From: Microbacterium thalassium
GTDB taxonomy: Bacteria > Actinomycetota > Actinomycetes > Actinomycetales > Microbacteriaceae
NCBI RefSeq assembly: GCF_014208045.1
Contig: NZ_JACHML010000001.1
Coordinates: 62,001 to 126,000, forward strand
Length of the DNA stretch: 64,000 nucleotides
Reading direction: 5' to 3'
Position numbers and translations under genes: made by a program. The notes beneath the pieces are model-generated. The model ran no database searches and was not told the DNA's origin. It saw nothing but the letters and a program-made list of their open reading frames with translations. Shown in pieces: positions 24,894 through 33,911 of the stretch (positions are counted from its first letter, which is position 1; the number at the start of each line of letters is the position of its first letter).

Positions 24894-25988
24894 TCACTCC
24901 ACCGCCTGCTCGCGGGCCCGCGGGCCCGGGATGAGGACCACGAGCATCCCGATCGCCGAGCCGACGAGCGTGTCGATGATGCGCTCGACGGCGACGGCCG
25001 TCGAACCGATGTCGCCGCTCGCGGCGCCGGTCAGCAGCAGCACGAGCGGCGTGATGAACAGCAGCGCGAGCCCGTAGTTGCGCACGACGAGCAGCTCGAT
25101 CACGAATTGAAGCGTGCCCAGCAGCGCCGCCAGCGCGAATCCCGCCCACGGGACGAGGATCAGCGCGAAGTACAGCCCGGCCCCGGCCGCGGTGCCGATC
25201 GCGCGCTGCAGCCCACGGCTGACGGCGACCCGACGCTGCAGCGCGATGCCGGCGGCGGCGACGGCGACGCCCGAACTCACGATCCAGTAGGCGCGGTCGG
25301 GATCCACCCAGGCGGCGACGCCGGCGCCGACGACCGCCGCAGCCACCGCGCGCAGCAGCATCGTCAGCGTCGCGGCATCCCACACCGGCGGCCACATCAG
25401 CTCGGCGAGCGGTCGCACCGGCTCCCGACGCACCCGCGGCAGCACCAGCGGCGTCAGCGCCAGCAGGTACGAGAAGACGCAGCCGCCGGCCACCGCGAGC
25501 AGGAACGGCCCTGCCGAGAACGACGGGGCGACATCGGCGATGTGCGCCGAGATGCCGAAGACCAGCACGAAGAAGAGGGGCCCGGGCGGGCCGAACCGGA
25601 ACCCGAAGCTGACAGCGCTCGCAAGCGCCGTGACGACCACGAGCCCGGCGAGCGTGGCGGGCATCGACGGCCCGACGAGCACGCCGAGCGCGGCGCTGCC
25701 GATCAGGAGGGCCGCGACCAGCGGCAGGACCTTCGCGCGCTCCCCCGGCCGCAGCTGAGCGACGTGCAGCGCGGTGAACGCGCCGGTCGCCGCCTGGTAC
25801 CCGACCTCGGGCAGACCCGCGAAGGTCATCACGGCGATCGGCGTCGCGACCGACAGCCCCGCCTGCAGGGCCAGCGGCCATCGGGGGCCGGGGGCCGGCC
25901 GCATCGTGTAGAGGCTGCGCACCGTGGCGACCGTCGCCGTGGGCCACGGCATCCGCATCCTCCGCCGCTGCGGCTGCTCCTCGCTCAT
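24894..25988 (-). CDS. FUSC-family membrane protein
   Basis: 364 residues with about ten hydrophobic segments in two halves, resembling the fusaric-acid-resistance/aromatic-acid exporter FUSC domain (second half SGVAVAAAGIALQRRVAVSRGLQRAIGTAAGAG). May export aromatic or amphiphilic acids. ATG 25988 with GGGGGAGGTG upstream; convergent with the aminotransferase. Confidence 0.75.
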   Translation of the reverse strand: MSEEQPQRRRMRMPWPTATVATVRSLYTMRPAPGPRWPLALQAGLSVATPIAVMTFAGLPEVGYQAATGAFTALHVAQLRPGERAKVLPLVAALLIGSAALGVLVGPSMPATLAGLVVVTALASAVSFGFRFGPPGPLFFVLVFGISAHIADVAPSFSAGPFLLAVAGGCVFSYLLALTPLVLPRVRREPVRPLAELMWPPVWDAATLTMLLRAVAAAVVGAGVAAWVDPDRAYWIVSSGVAVAAAGIALQRRVAVSRGLQRAIGTAAGAGLYFALILVPWAGFALAALLGTLQFVIELLVVRNYGLALLFITPLVLLLTGAASGDIGSTAVAVERIIDTLVGSAIGMLVVLIPGPRAREQAVE

Positions 25989-26067
25989 CGGCACCTCCCC
26001 CACGACGCTACCCAAGTCTGCGCGGCTCCCGCTCCGCGCGCGCTCGGCAAGGCCTAGTGTCTTTGTC

Positions 26068-26523
26068 GTGGGAACCATCTACTACGGGGGATCGGACACG
26101 CCGATCCACATCGAGGACCGGGCGCTGGCGCACCTCAAGGTCGTCATCGTCACCAAGCTGCGTCGCAACGAGACGTTCACGCTGTCGTGGCAGCATCCCG
26201 ACGACGAGCCCCGCGGACGAAGCACGATCTGGCTGCATCCGTCGATCCCGCTGCGGTTCGTCTTCGACGACCCCGAGCCGACCGAGCTCAGCCGCGAGTG
26301 GATCTCGGATCTCGCCAACTCCGTGTCGTCGACGGGTGGCATCATGCTGGTCGCCGAGCACATCGACGCCGAGCCGGAGACGGATGCGTCCGAGCGCCCC
26401 GGCACAGGCGACGTGAACCTGGGCAACGTCGAGGTGGACAGTGTCGACATCGACAAGCTCACCGTCTCGGACGTCAAGGTCACGCCGCCATCGCAGGAGG
26501 AGCGCAAGCCGCTGGAACCCTGA
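26068..26523 (+). CDS. small conserved actinobacterial protein (DUF7882-like)
   Basis: 151 residues. GTIYYGGSDTPIHIEDRALA then LRRNETFTLSW and WLHPSIPLRFVF match the neighbour at 26527-26850. I believe these belong to the DUF7882-type proteins common in Microbacteriaceae, of unknown role. An acidic C-terminal extension (about 100-151) is not present in the paralog. TAGTGT (26055-26060) lies 7 nt before GTG 26068, so the transcript is likely leaderless. Confidence 0.7.
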   Translation: MGTIYYGGSDTPIHIEDRALAHLKVVIVTKLRRNETFTLSWQHPDDEPRGRSTIWLHPSIPLRFVFDDPEPTELSREWISDLANSVSSTGGIMLVAEHIDAEPETDASERPGTGDVNLGNVEVDSVDIDKLTVSDVKVTPPSQEERKPLEP

Positions 26524-26526
26524 GGC

Positions 26527-26850
26527 TCACTCCTCGGCGACGGCCGTCGCGGCCTCCTCCGACGGCTCGGGCATGATCCACAGGCCGTTCGGGCCGCCCG
26601 CGGCGAGCATCATCTCCTCGACCCACACGCGGTTGATGCGCGGCTGCCGGCTGCCGTAGAAGTGGAACTGCAGCGGAACCGACGAATGCATCCAGAAGCT
26701 GCGGCGACCGCTGCCGTCGCCCATCTCGACGTCGAACATGAACGACTCGCCTCTTCGCAGCTTGTTCATCACGACGATGCGCAGATGCGCGAGAGTACGG
26801 TCTTCGATGTCGACGCCGTTCGCGACGGTGTCATAGATGAACCTGCCCAC
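26527..26850 (-). CDS. small conserved actinobacterial protein (DUF7882-like), paralog
   Basis: 107 residues: GRFIYDTVANGVDIEDRTLAH, LRRGESFMFDV, HSSVPLQFHFYGSRQPRINR. Convergent with its paralog, with only 3 bp between the stops. TATGCT (26857-26862 on the minus strand) ends 6 nt before GTG 26850, again leaderless. Function unknown. Confidence 0.75.
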   Translation of the reverse strand: MGRFIYDTVANGVDIEDRTLAHLRIVVMNKLRRGESFMFDVEMGDGSGRRSFWMHSSVPLQFHFYGSRQPRINRVWVEEMMLAAGGPNGLWIMPEPSEEAATAVAEE

Positions 26851-26875
26851 GACAGGAGCATAGATCCCCGCGGCG

Positions 26876-27439
26876 TCAGCGGGGGGCGAAAGCGGCGGCG
26901 AACAGGGTCTGCGCGCGCTCGGCGATGCGCGGCCGCTCGGACTCGGGCATGTGCGCCAGTTCGCTCGCGATCATGCCCAGCGCCATCGCGACGTCGGCCT
27001 CGTCGACGTGGTCGCCGATGCGGCCGGCCGCGCGGTCGTTCGAGACCACCCGTGCCACGACACTGGCGAACCGCGCGTTCAAGGGAGCCACGCGTGGGTC
27101 CTCGAGGTCCGCGGTCACGAGGGAGATGAGCGCCGTCGACGTCATCGCCTGGTCGGCGACGCGGCGCATGAGATCCGCGACGGAGGCCTCGGGACCGGAC
27201 AGCTGCGCGTCCATGTCGGCGATGTTGTCCTCGAACACGGCGACGGCCAGCGCGATGCGGTCGGGGAAATGCCGGTACAGGCTCCCCTGGCCGACGCCGG
27301 CGCGCTTGGCGATCGCGCTGAAGGGCGCGGACGGACCCTCGGTGGCGTAGATCTCGCGCGCCGCCGCGATGAGCGCGCGCCGGTTCTCGGGACCCGCCGC
27401 GCGGCCCCGGTTCGGCCGTGCCACCGTGTCGTTCGTCAC
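26876..27439 (-). CDS. TetR-family transcriptional regulator
   Basis: 187 residues. HTH region RRALIAAAREIYATEGPSAPFSAIAKRAGVGQGSLYRHFPDR (about 20-62) with a SetR-type C-terminal domain. GTG 27439 has GGAGG 5 nt upstream. It lies downstream of the transporter gene on the same strand, 32 bp away, and may regulate it. Confidence 0.85.
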   Translation of the reverse strand: MTNDTVARPNRGRAAGPENRRALIAAAREIYATEGPSAPFSAIAKRAGVGQGSLYRHFPDRIALAVAVFEDNIADMDAQLSGPEASVADLMRRVADQAMTSTALISLVTADLEDPRVAPLNARFASVVARVVSNDRAAGRIGDHVDEADVAMALGMIASELAHMPESERPRIAERAQTLFAAAFAPR

Positions 27440-27471
27440 ACCTCCACCCTACGCACCGTCGCGTCGCGACG

Positions 27472-29034
27472 TCAGAAGGGCCAGATCAGGGGCACGTACA
27501 GCACCGCCATGACGATGAAGAACAGGGTGAGAGGCGTGCCCAGCTTCCAGTAGTCGCCGAACTTGTAGCCGCCGGGCTCCATCACCATGAGGTTCGCCGG
27601 CGTGGCGATCGGGGTGAGGAACGCGGACGCGCCGGCGACCGTGAGCGCCATCATGAAGGGCAGCACCGAGACCTCCATCGTCGCCGCGATCGACAGCGCG
27701 ATGGGGGCGACGATCAGGACGGTCGCGGTGTTGCTGATCAGCTGGCTGAGCACCACGGTGACGACCACCAGCACCAGCAGCGCCAGGTGCGGACTCGCGT
27801 CGCCCAGGATGCTGAGCAGGTAGCCGGCCACGAGGTCGGCGGCACCGGTCTTGGTGAACGCGGTCGACAGCGGGATCATGCCGGCGATGAGCACGATCGT
27901 CGTCCATGAGATCGAACGGTACGCCCGCGTGGGCGACACGGTCCCGGTCACGACCAGGGCACCCGCGGCCAGCAGCGCGGCGACGGCGGCGGGCACGAGG
28001 CCGGTCGACAGCAGCACCACCATGAGTCCGAGGATCACCAGCGCCCGCTTCGCGCCACTGCCGAGAGGCACCGACCGGCGCATCAGCTCGGGGGCGTCGA
28101 CGGCGAGCACACCGGGAGCCGCGGCGTGCCGGCTGAGCTCGTCCCACGTCCCCTGAAGCAGCAGCACGTCGCCCATCTGCACGGCGATGTCGGGGCCCTT
28201 CAGCAGATCGTCCCCGCGGCGGACGGCGAGCACCACGAGGTCGCCGGCCGGCGTCTTCATGCCCGGCGACACCGATTCCCCGATCAGCGGCGACCGGGGC
28301 GCGACGACGATCTCGCTGACACCGCTCGAAGCGCCGAGGATGACGCCGGTCTCCATGCTGAGCGAGTACTGGTCGCGCAGCAGGCGGGCGTGGCGCACGA
28401 GGTCCATCGGCATGATCGCCCCGGCGCGCTCGGGCAGCAGGCGCTTGCTGAACAGGACCAGCAGGATGACGGCGCCCACGACGACCGGGACGCCGACGAG
28501 CGCGAACTCCCAGTAGCCGAACGCGCGCGCTCCGCTGTTCGCGGCGAAGTCCGACACGATGATGTTCACGGGCGTCCCGGTCAGCAGCAGCAGGGACCCC
28601 GCGGATGCCGCGAACGCGAGCGGCATGAGCATCTGCGACGCGGGCAGCGCGGCCCGCGCGGCGACCACGACGACGAGCGGCAGCAGGGCCGCGGTGGCGC
28701 CGTTGACGCTGATGATCGCGGACACGAGCGCCGCCAGCAGCGAGATCACGATGATGAGCGTCGTGCGCTTGGTGCCCGCGCGCCCGATCACCTTCTGCCC
28801 GGCCCACGCCATGACCCCCGACGCGTCGAGGGATTCGCTCACCACGAACAGTGCGGCGATGAACAGCACCGTCGGATCGCCGAACCCGGCGAACGCCTCG
28901 TTGATCGTCAGGACCCCGGTGAAGTACAGCGCGAGGGCGACGCCGATCGCCACGATGCCCAGCGGCACGCGGTTGCTCACGAATGCGACGACCGCGAGCA
29001 CCAGGATCACGAGTGTTGCCACGACCGGGTCCAC
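27472..29034 (-). CDS. SLC13/ArsB-like anion transporter with TrkA-C domains
   Basis: 520 residues. Two membrane halves (about 1-190 and 320-520) flank two soluble TrkA_C-like domains in the middle (APRSPLIGESVSPGMKTPAGDLVVLAVRRG). SGTPVN-type loops (LTGTPVNIIVS and SNTATVLIVAPIA, PIATPANLMV) mark the sodium or proton/dicarboxylate-sulfate DASS superfamily. Probable substrates are sulfate or dicarboxylates. GTG 29034 is selected as the start of the hydrophobic N-terminus. Confidence 0.82.
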   Translation of the reverse strand: MDPVVATLVILVLAVVAFVSNRVPLGIVAIGVALALYFTGVLTINEAFAGFGDPTVLFIAALFVVSESLDASGVMAWAGQKVIGRAGTKRTTLIIVISLLAALVSAIISVNGATAALLPLVVVVAARAALPASQMLMPLAFAASAGSLLLLTGTPVNIIVSDFAANSGARAFGYWEFALVGVPVVVGAVILLVLFSKRLLPERAGAIMPMDLVRHARLLRDQYSLSMETGVILGASSGVSEIVVAPRSPLIGESVSPGMKTPAGDLVVLAVRRGDDLLKGPDIAVQMGDVLLLQGTWDELSRHAAAPGVLAVDAPELMRRSVPLGSGAKRALVILGLMVVLLSTGLVPAAVAALLAAGALVVTGTVSPTRAYRSISWTTIVLIAGMIPLSTAFTKTGAADLVAGYLLSILGDASPHLALLVLVVVTVVLSQLISNTATVLIVAPIALSIAATMEVSVLPFMMALTVAGASAFLTPIATPANLMVMEPGGYKFGDYWKLGTPLTLFFIVMAVLYVPLIWPF

Positions 29035-29150
29035 GCGCCCACTGTATCCAGTCGTCCCGGCCGGGCGCAGGCGCGTCGCCGATCCGGGCTGGAGTTCGCG
29101 GACGGATGCCGCGCCGTGCGCCCCGGTCGCGGCGTGCGCGCGGCCCGGGG

Positions 29151-30308
29151 TCAGCCGGCGGCGAGGAAGAAGCGGCCGTCGCCGCGGATGTCGAGGGTCG
29201 CGGCATCCGTCACGAACACGACGCCGCCGCGCGGCAGCTCGATCGCCTCGTCGCCCGCCGTCACGGTGAACGCGCCGTCGACCACGATCCCGATGGCCGG
29301 GCCCGACGTCGTGACGACGTCGTCGCCGGTGACCGCGAGCAGCGCGAACGCAACGCCCCGGCCCGACGGCAGCGAGGCGGGACGATAGGCGACGACGTTC
29401 TCCGAGACGCGCGCCGGCGCCAGGTGGGGCGGTTCTCCCGTGGAGAAGTCGAGCACGCGGCGCAGCTCCGGGACGTCGACGTGCTTGGGCGTCAGGCCGC
29501 CGCGCAGCACGTTGTCGCTCGGGCCCATGAGCTCCATCCCGGTGCCACGCAGGTACGCGTGGATGTTGCCGGCGGGCAGCCACAGGCACTCCCCCGCCTG
29601 CAGCGTCACGTGGTTGAGCATGAGCGCGATCGCGATCCCCGGGTCCGCCGGGTACCCGGCGGCGAGCCGGCCCGGCAGCTCGAAGCGCGCCGGGTCCGCC
29701 TCGGCCGCCGCCGTCACCTGCCGCACGAGCGACTCCACCGCCGGCCCGCCCGACAGTAGCCAGTCGAAAGCCGTCCGCACACCGTCCTCGGCGCGCAGCA
29801 TCCGCTCCCACTCGGCGAACGGAGCGGGGTCCTCAGCGGTCTCGGCGAGCACGGCGACCGCCTCGAGGGTCGCGGGCAGCGGGCGGAACCCGCACAGCCC
29901 CTCGAAGCCGTCCTCGAGCGCCACGATCAGCTCGGGCTTGGCCGACGCGTCCTTGTAGTTGCGCTCGCGCGCGTCGCGGGCGACGCCGGCCGCCTCCTCC
30001 GCCGCGAACCCCGCCACGGCCTGCTCGGTCGTCGGGTGGGCCTGCAGCGACAGCGGAGATGACGCCGACAGCAGCTTCAGCAGGAACGGCACGGCCGTGC
30101 CGGTCGACCGCTCCCAGGCCGCCAGGTCGGTCGCGCCCGCGGCGTCCGCGTCGACGATCCGGCTGGGAGCCGAGGGGTGCGCGCCGAGCCACAGCTCCGC
30201 CTCCACCTCGTCGGTGGCCGGACGGCCGAGCGCGCGAGAGACGCCTCCGGGGGTCCCCCACGCATAGTCGCGCACATCGCCGATGATCTCGAGCAGGTGA
30301 GCGGTCAT
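29151..30308 (-). CDS. manA: mannose-6-phosphate isomerase, class I
   Basis: 385 residues. Zinc ligands are visible in LSLQAHPTTEQA (Gln, His), KPELIVAL (Glu) and the cupin motif WLPAGNIHAYLRGTGMELMG (His). Interconverts mannose-6-P and fructose-6-P, feeding GDP-mannose synthesis. ATG 30308. The neighbouring ABC exporter genes end 54 bp upstream on the same strand. Confidence 0.93.
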   Translation of the reverse strand: MTAHLLEIIGDVRDYAWGTPGGVSRALGRPATDEVEAELWLGAHPSAPSRIVDADAAGATDLAAWERSTGTAVPFLLKLLSASSPLSLQAHPTTEQAVAGFAAEEAAGVARDARERNYKDASAKPELIVALEDGFEGLCGFRPLPATLEAVAVLAETAEDPAPFAEWERMLRAEDGVRTAFDWLLSGGPAVESLVRQVTAAAEADPARFELPGRLAAGYPADPGIAIALMLNHVTLQAGECLWLPAGNIHAYLRGTGMELMGPSDNVLRGGLTPKHVDVPELRRVLDFSTGEPPHLAPARVSENVVAYRPASLPSGRGVAFALLAVTGDDVVTTSGPAIGIVVDGAFTVTAGDEAIELPRGGVVFVTDAATLDIRGDGRFFLAAG

Positions 30309-30361
30309 GCAGGGGTCCCTCCGAGGCCGCGCCTGTCGTTTCGCGCGCCCTGGAAAGCATG

Positions 30362-32143
30362 TCACGACTCGAGCAGCACCATCGCCTCCTCGAGGGTCGG
30401 CGCGACGTCGGCGACCGTCGCGTCGATGCCGCCCAGAGCCTCTCGCACCCGGTCGGCGGGGACGCCCGCGACCCGCACCGTGCGCCCCGAGAGCATCGTC
30501 GGCAGGCCCGCGTCGCCGAGGGTCGTGAACGCGTCCTGCCACCGGGGCGAACGGACCTCGACGGCGGTCACCCCCGCGATGAGGTCGTCGACCGAACCCA
30601 TGCCCAGCAGCTCGCCCTGCGACATCAGCGCGAGGCGCGTGCACTGCTCGGCCTCCTGCAGATAGTGCGTGGTCACCAGCACGCCGCGCCCGGCATCGGC
30701 CTGCGCGTGGATGATGTCCCACAGCCGGGCGCGCGAGAGCGGGTCCACGCCCGACGTGGGCTCGTCGAGCACCAGCAGCTCGGGATCGTGGCTGAGCGCG
30801 AGGGCGAACGCGAGCTGGCGCTGGCGTCCGAGTCCGATGTCGCCGACGACGTCCTTCGTGACGGCGGCCAGCGACGCCGGCAGCGGCGCCTCGGGCGTGC
30901 CGTACACGCGCGAGAAGAACTCGACGTTCTCGCGCACGCTGACGGTCCGGTACAGGCCGAGGCCCTGCGGCACGTAGCCGAGGCGCCGGCGCGAGGCGGC
31001 ATCCGGCGCCGAGCCGAACAGCTCGGCCTCGCCCTCGTCGGGGCGGTCGAGTCCGATGAGCGCACGCAGGAACGTCGTCTTGCCGGCGCCGTTCGCCCCG
31101 ATGAGCCCGACGACCTCTCCCGCCTTCACGTCGATGCTGACGTCGTCGACGGCGACCTGCCCTCCGAAGCGGCGCGTGACGTTGCGGCCCGCGGCGAGCG
31201 TCGTGCCGGGGACGAGCCCGGACGGCCGCGTCTCGGGCATGTCCACCGGCGTGAACTGGCGGTGGTGCGTGCGGGCGATGCGGCGCGCGTGCGCCGCGCG
31301 GCGCGGGTGGACGTCGGCGTCGACGCCGTCGGCCCGGCGCGACAGGGTGAGCGCGATGAGGGCGTCCTCGAGGTCGGGCTCGGCGATGGGTGTGGTCTCC
31401 GGCGCCGCACCGCCGCCGAGCCAGATGTGCCGCGCCGCGCCGCGCCGCCATGAGTCCGGCACCGGCTTCTCGGCGTCGGGCAGCAGCGCGATCCGGCCGG
31501 GCATGCCCGCGATGATGTCGCCGGGAAGGCCGGCGGCGATCACGCGACCCTGGTCCAGGGCGACGACGGATGCGGCGCGCTGCGCCTCGTCCAGATACGT
31601 CGTGGCCATCAGCACCGCCGTGTCGCTCGCGGCCACGCCCGACACCAGCCGCCACAGCTCGACCCGGCTGACCGGGTCGACGCCCGTGCTCGGCTCGTCG
31701 AGCAGCACCAGCCGAGGCTCGTGGAGGATCGCCAGCACGAAGCCCAACTTCTGGCGCATGCCGCCCGACAGCGCCGACCCGAGCCGCTTGCGCGCCGCCG
31801 TGAGACCGGCGCGCTCGAGCAGCTCGTCGCCGCGCGCGCGGATCGCCGTGCCCGACATCCCGTAGGACTGCCCGACGAACTCCACGTTCTCGATGACGCT
31901 CAGGTTGCCCCACACGCCGCTGGTCGCGGGCTGGTAGCCGATCTGCGCCTTCCCGAGCGTGCGGACCTCGCCGGCCGTGACGCCCACGCGACCGGCGAAC
32001 ACCTTCAGCAGCGTCGACTTGCCTGCGCCGTCGCCGCCGACGACGCCGGTCACCTCGCCCACCGGGACGTCGATCGACACGTCGTCGAGGGCCAGCGTGT
32101 CGCCGAACGACACGCGGATGCCCGAGGCGCCCAGCTCGGTCAC
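30362..32143 (-). CDS. ABC exporter, two fused ATP-binding domains
   Basis: 593 residues with two complete nucleotide-binding domains: Walker A VGGDGAGKSTLL and IGANGAGKTTFL, signatures LSGGMRQKLG and a diverged second one (LGRQRQLAFALAL), and Walker B LVLLDEPSTGVDP and LLVLDEPTSGVDP. Comparable to YbhF, which powers an ABC-2 drug exporter. GTG 32143 overlaps the permease stop (GTGA). The weak second signature suggests asymmetric ATP sites. Confidence 0.88.
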   Translation of the reverse strand: MTELGASGIRVSFGDTLALDDVSIDVPVGEVTGVVGGDGAGKSTLLKVFAGRVGVTAGEVRTLGKAQIGYQPATSGVWGNLSVIENVEFVGQSYGMSGTAIRARGDELLERAGLTAARKRLGSALSGGMRQKLGFVLAILHEPRLVLLDEPSTGVDPVSRVELWRLVSGVAASDTAVLMATTYLDEAQRAASVVALDQGRVIAAGLPGDIIAGMPGRIALLPDAEKPVPDSWRRGAARHIWLGGGAAPETTPIAEPDLEDALIALTLSRRADGVDADVHPRRAAHARRIARTHHRQFTPVDMPETRPSGLVPGTTLAAGRNVTRRFGGQVAVDDVSIDVKAGEVVGLIGANGAGKTTFLRALIGLDRPDEGEAELFGSAPDAASRRRLGYVPQGLGLYRTVSVRENVEFFSRVYGTPEAPLPASLAAVTKDVVGDIGLGRQRQLAFALALSHDPELLVLDEPTSGVDPLSRARLWDIIHAQADAGRGVLVTTHYLQEAEQCTRLALMSQGELLGMGSVDDLIAGVTAVEVRSPRWQDAFTTLGDAGLPTMLSGRTVRVAGVPADRVREALGGIDATVADVAPTLEEAMVLLES

Positions 32144-33228
32144 TTCGCGTCCTCGGCGCTGCGCTGCTTCGCGGGAGCGATGCTCCGATGCAGCCGGATG
32201 ACCGCGAGCCCGAAGATCACCACGGCCATGATGGCCAGCACCGTGAGCGGCAGCCACAGCGAATCCCACGGGGCGTCGCGCAGCATCACGCCCTGCGACA
32301 GCATCGTGAAGTAGGTCAGCGGCAGCAGATACCCGATCCACCGGACACCGGGCGCCATGGCGTCGAGCGGGAAGATCATGCCCGACAGCAGGATCTGCGG
32401 CAGCAGCGTCATCATCGCCAGCTGGATCGCCTGCCCCGACGTCTGCGACACCGACGAGATGAGCACGCCGATGCCCAGGACCGCGAACAGGAACAGCGCC
32501 GCGCCGACGACGAAGATCCACGGGTTGCCGTTGAAGGGCACGCCGAACAGCCAGATGCCGATGCCGGCGATGAGCACCATGTCGAACGAGGCGAGCAGGA
32601 AGTACGGCATGATCTTGCCGAGGATCACCGCGGGGGCCTTCAGCGGCATGACCGCCAGCTGCTCCATCGTGCCCGCCTCGCGCTCTCGCACCAGGCCGAT
32701 GCTCGTGATGATCGTGCCGATGAAGGTCAGGATCAGGCCGATGATCGCCGGGATCATGACCCACGAGGTCTTCAGATCCGGGTTGAACAGGATCTCGACC
32801 TCCATCGCCGGCGCCTGCGGGTTCTGCGCCAGCTGCTGCTGCACCTGCGCGAACAGCACCTGCGCGCCCTGCGCGGCGAACAGGTTCGACCCGTCGATGT
32901 AGACCGTGACGCTGTCGCCGTCGGCGAGGATCGCGACGTCCGCCTTGTCCTCGCGCAGCTCGGTCTCGGCATCCGTCTTCGTCCCGTCGGTGTCGACGGT
33001 GAGGATGTCGAAGTGATCGGCCAGGTCGTCGTTGTCCTCGATCTGGCTCTGGACGTCCTCGGCGGCGCTGCCGTATATCGACAGTGTGAACGTATCGACG
33101 GTGAAGTTCGCCGCGTAGCCGAAGATCACCAGCAGCAGCAACGGCATGACGATGAGCATTCCCAGCGTCCTGCGGTCGCGCCGCAGCTCCTGGAACTCCT
33201 TGAGGAACACAGCCCGCATGGTCGGCAT
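32140..33228 (-). CDS. ABC-2 type permease
   Basis: 362 residues: one N-terminal helix (LIVMPLLLLVIFGYAANF), a large extracytoplasmic domain (about 35-170), then five helices, as in YbhS/YbhR-type ABC-2 exporters. It is the only permease in the operon, so it presumably homodimerises around the fused ATPase. Divergent from a TetR gene. Confidence 0.87.
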   Translation of the reverse strand: MPTMRAVFLKEFQELRRDRRTLGMLIVMPLLLLVIFGYAANFTVDTFTLSIYGSAAEDVQSQIEDNDDLADHFDILTVDTDGTKTDAETELREDKADVAILADGDSVTVYIDGSNLFAAQGAQVLFAQVQQQLAQNPQAPAMEVEILFNPDLKTSWVMIPAIIGLILTFIGTIITSIGLVREREAGTMEQLAVMPLKAPAVILGKIMPYFLLASFDMVLIAGIGIWLFGVPFNGNPWIFVVGAALFLFAVLGIGVLISSVSQTSGQAIQLAMMTLLPQILLSGMIFPLDAMAPGVRWIGYLLPLTYFTMLSQGVMLRDAPWDSLWLPLTVLAIMAVVIFGLAVIRLHRSIAPAKQRSAEDAK

Positions 33229-33284
33229 TATTCAACACTCGATGAAATCTTGGCAAGACCCTTCGGCCGCCGTACGCTGTGGAC

Positions 33285-33911
33285 ATGCCGGAGCACCGGG
33301 CACCGTCCTCCCGACGCCGCCGAGGGCGTCCGCGCGGCGGCGACTCGGGCGCGCGGGAGCGCATCGTCGACGCCGCCGTGGCGGAGTTCGGCGCGCGCGG
33401 CTACGACGGCGCGACGATCCGCGCGATCGCCGCCCGCGCCGGCGTCGACGCGGCCCTCGTCCACCACTACTTCGGCACGAAGGACGACCTGTTCACGGCC
33501 ACGATCGACGCGCCGCTCGGACCCGCGAAGGCCGTGCCCGGCATGCTCGCGGGCGACCTCGACACGGCGGGCGAGCGCATCGTGCGGTACGTGCTCGAGA
33601 CCTGGGAGGACCCGGCCTTCCGCCGGCGGGGCGTGGCGATCCTGCGCGCGATCGTGGCCAACCGGCGCTCGACGTCGCTGCTGGTGGGACTCGTGTCGCG
33701 CGAGGTGCTCGGCCGCATCGCCGACCGCCTCGAGGGGCCGGATGCCGAGCGGCGGGCGGCGCTGGTGGGCAGCCAGATCGTGGGCCTGATGGTGACGCGG
33801 TACGTGCTCGAACTGCCGCCGATGGCCTCGGCACCCGTCGACGACATCGTCGCCGCCGTCGGGCCGACGGTGCAGCGCTACCTCACGGGGCCGCTCGGTC
33901 CGCCGCCGTAG
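33285..33911 (+). CDS. TetR-family regulator of the ABC-2 exporter
   Basis: 208 residues. HTH in ARERIVDAAVAEFGARGYDGATIRAIAARAGVDAALVHHYFGTK; C-terminal TetR_C_17-like domain. TACGCT (33273-33278) ends 6 nt before ATG 33285, giving a leaderless transcript. TTCA-(8)-TGAA at 33233-33248 in the divergent gap is a candidate operator. The 3' end overlaps the convergent VanZ gene by 29 bp. Confidence 0.85.
   Translation: MPEHRAPSSRRRRGRPRGGDSGARERIVDAAVAEFGARGYDGATIRAIAARAGVDAALVHHYFGTKDDLFTATIDAPLGPAKAVPGMLAGDLDTAGERIVRYVLETWEDPAFRRRGVAILRAIVANRRSTSLLVGLVSREVLGRIADRLEGPDAERRAALVGSQIVGLMVTRYVLELPPMASAPVDDIVAAVGPTVQRYLTGPLGPPP

Noticed and set aside
29151..31913. 920-codon frame containing manA
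   Set aside because: Only the part from ATG 30308 matches mannose-6-phosphate isomerase; the rest is antisense-type sequence within the ABC gene.
30362..33364. Single 1000-codon ABC ATPase-permease fusion
   Set aside because: The upstream part is out of frame with the permease and Arg-rich; the ATPase starts at GTG 32143, overlapping the permease stop.
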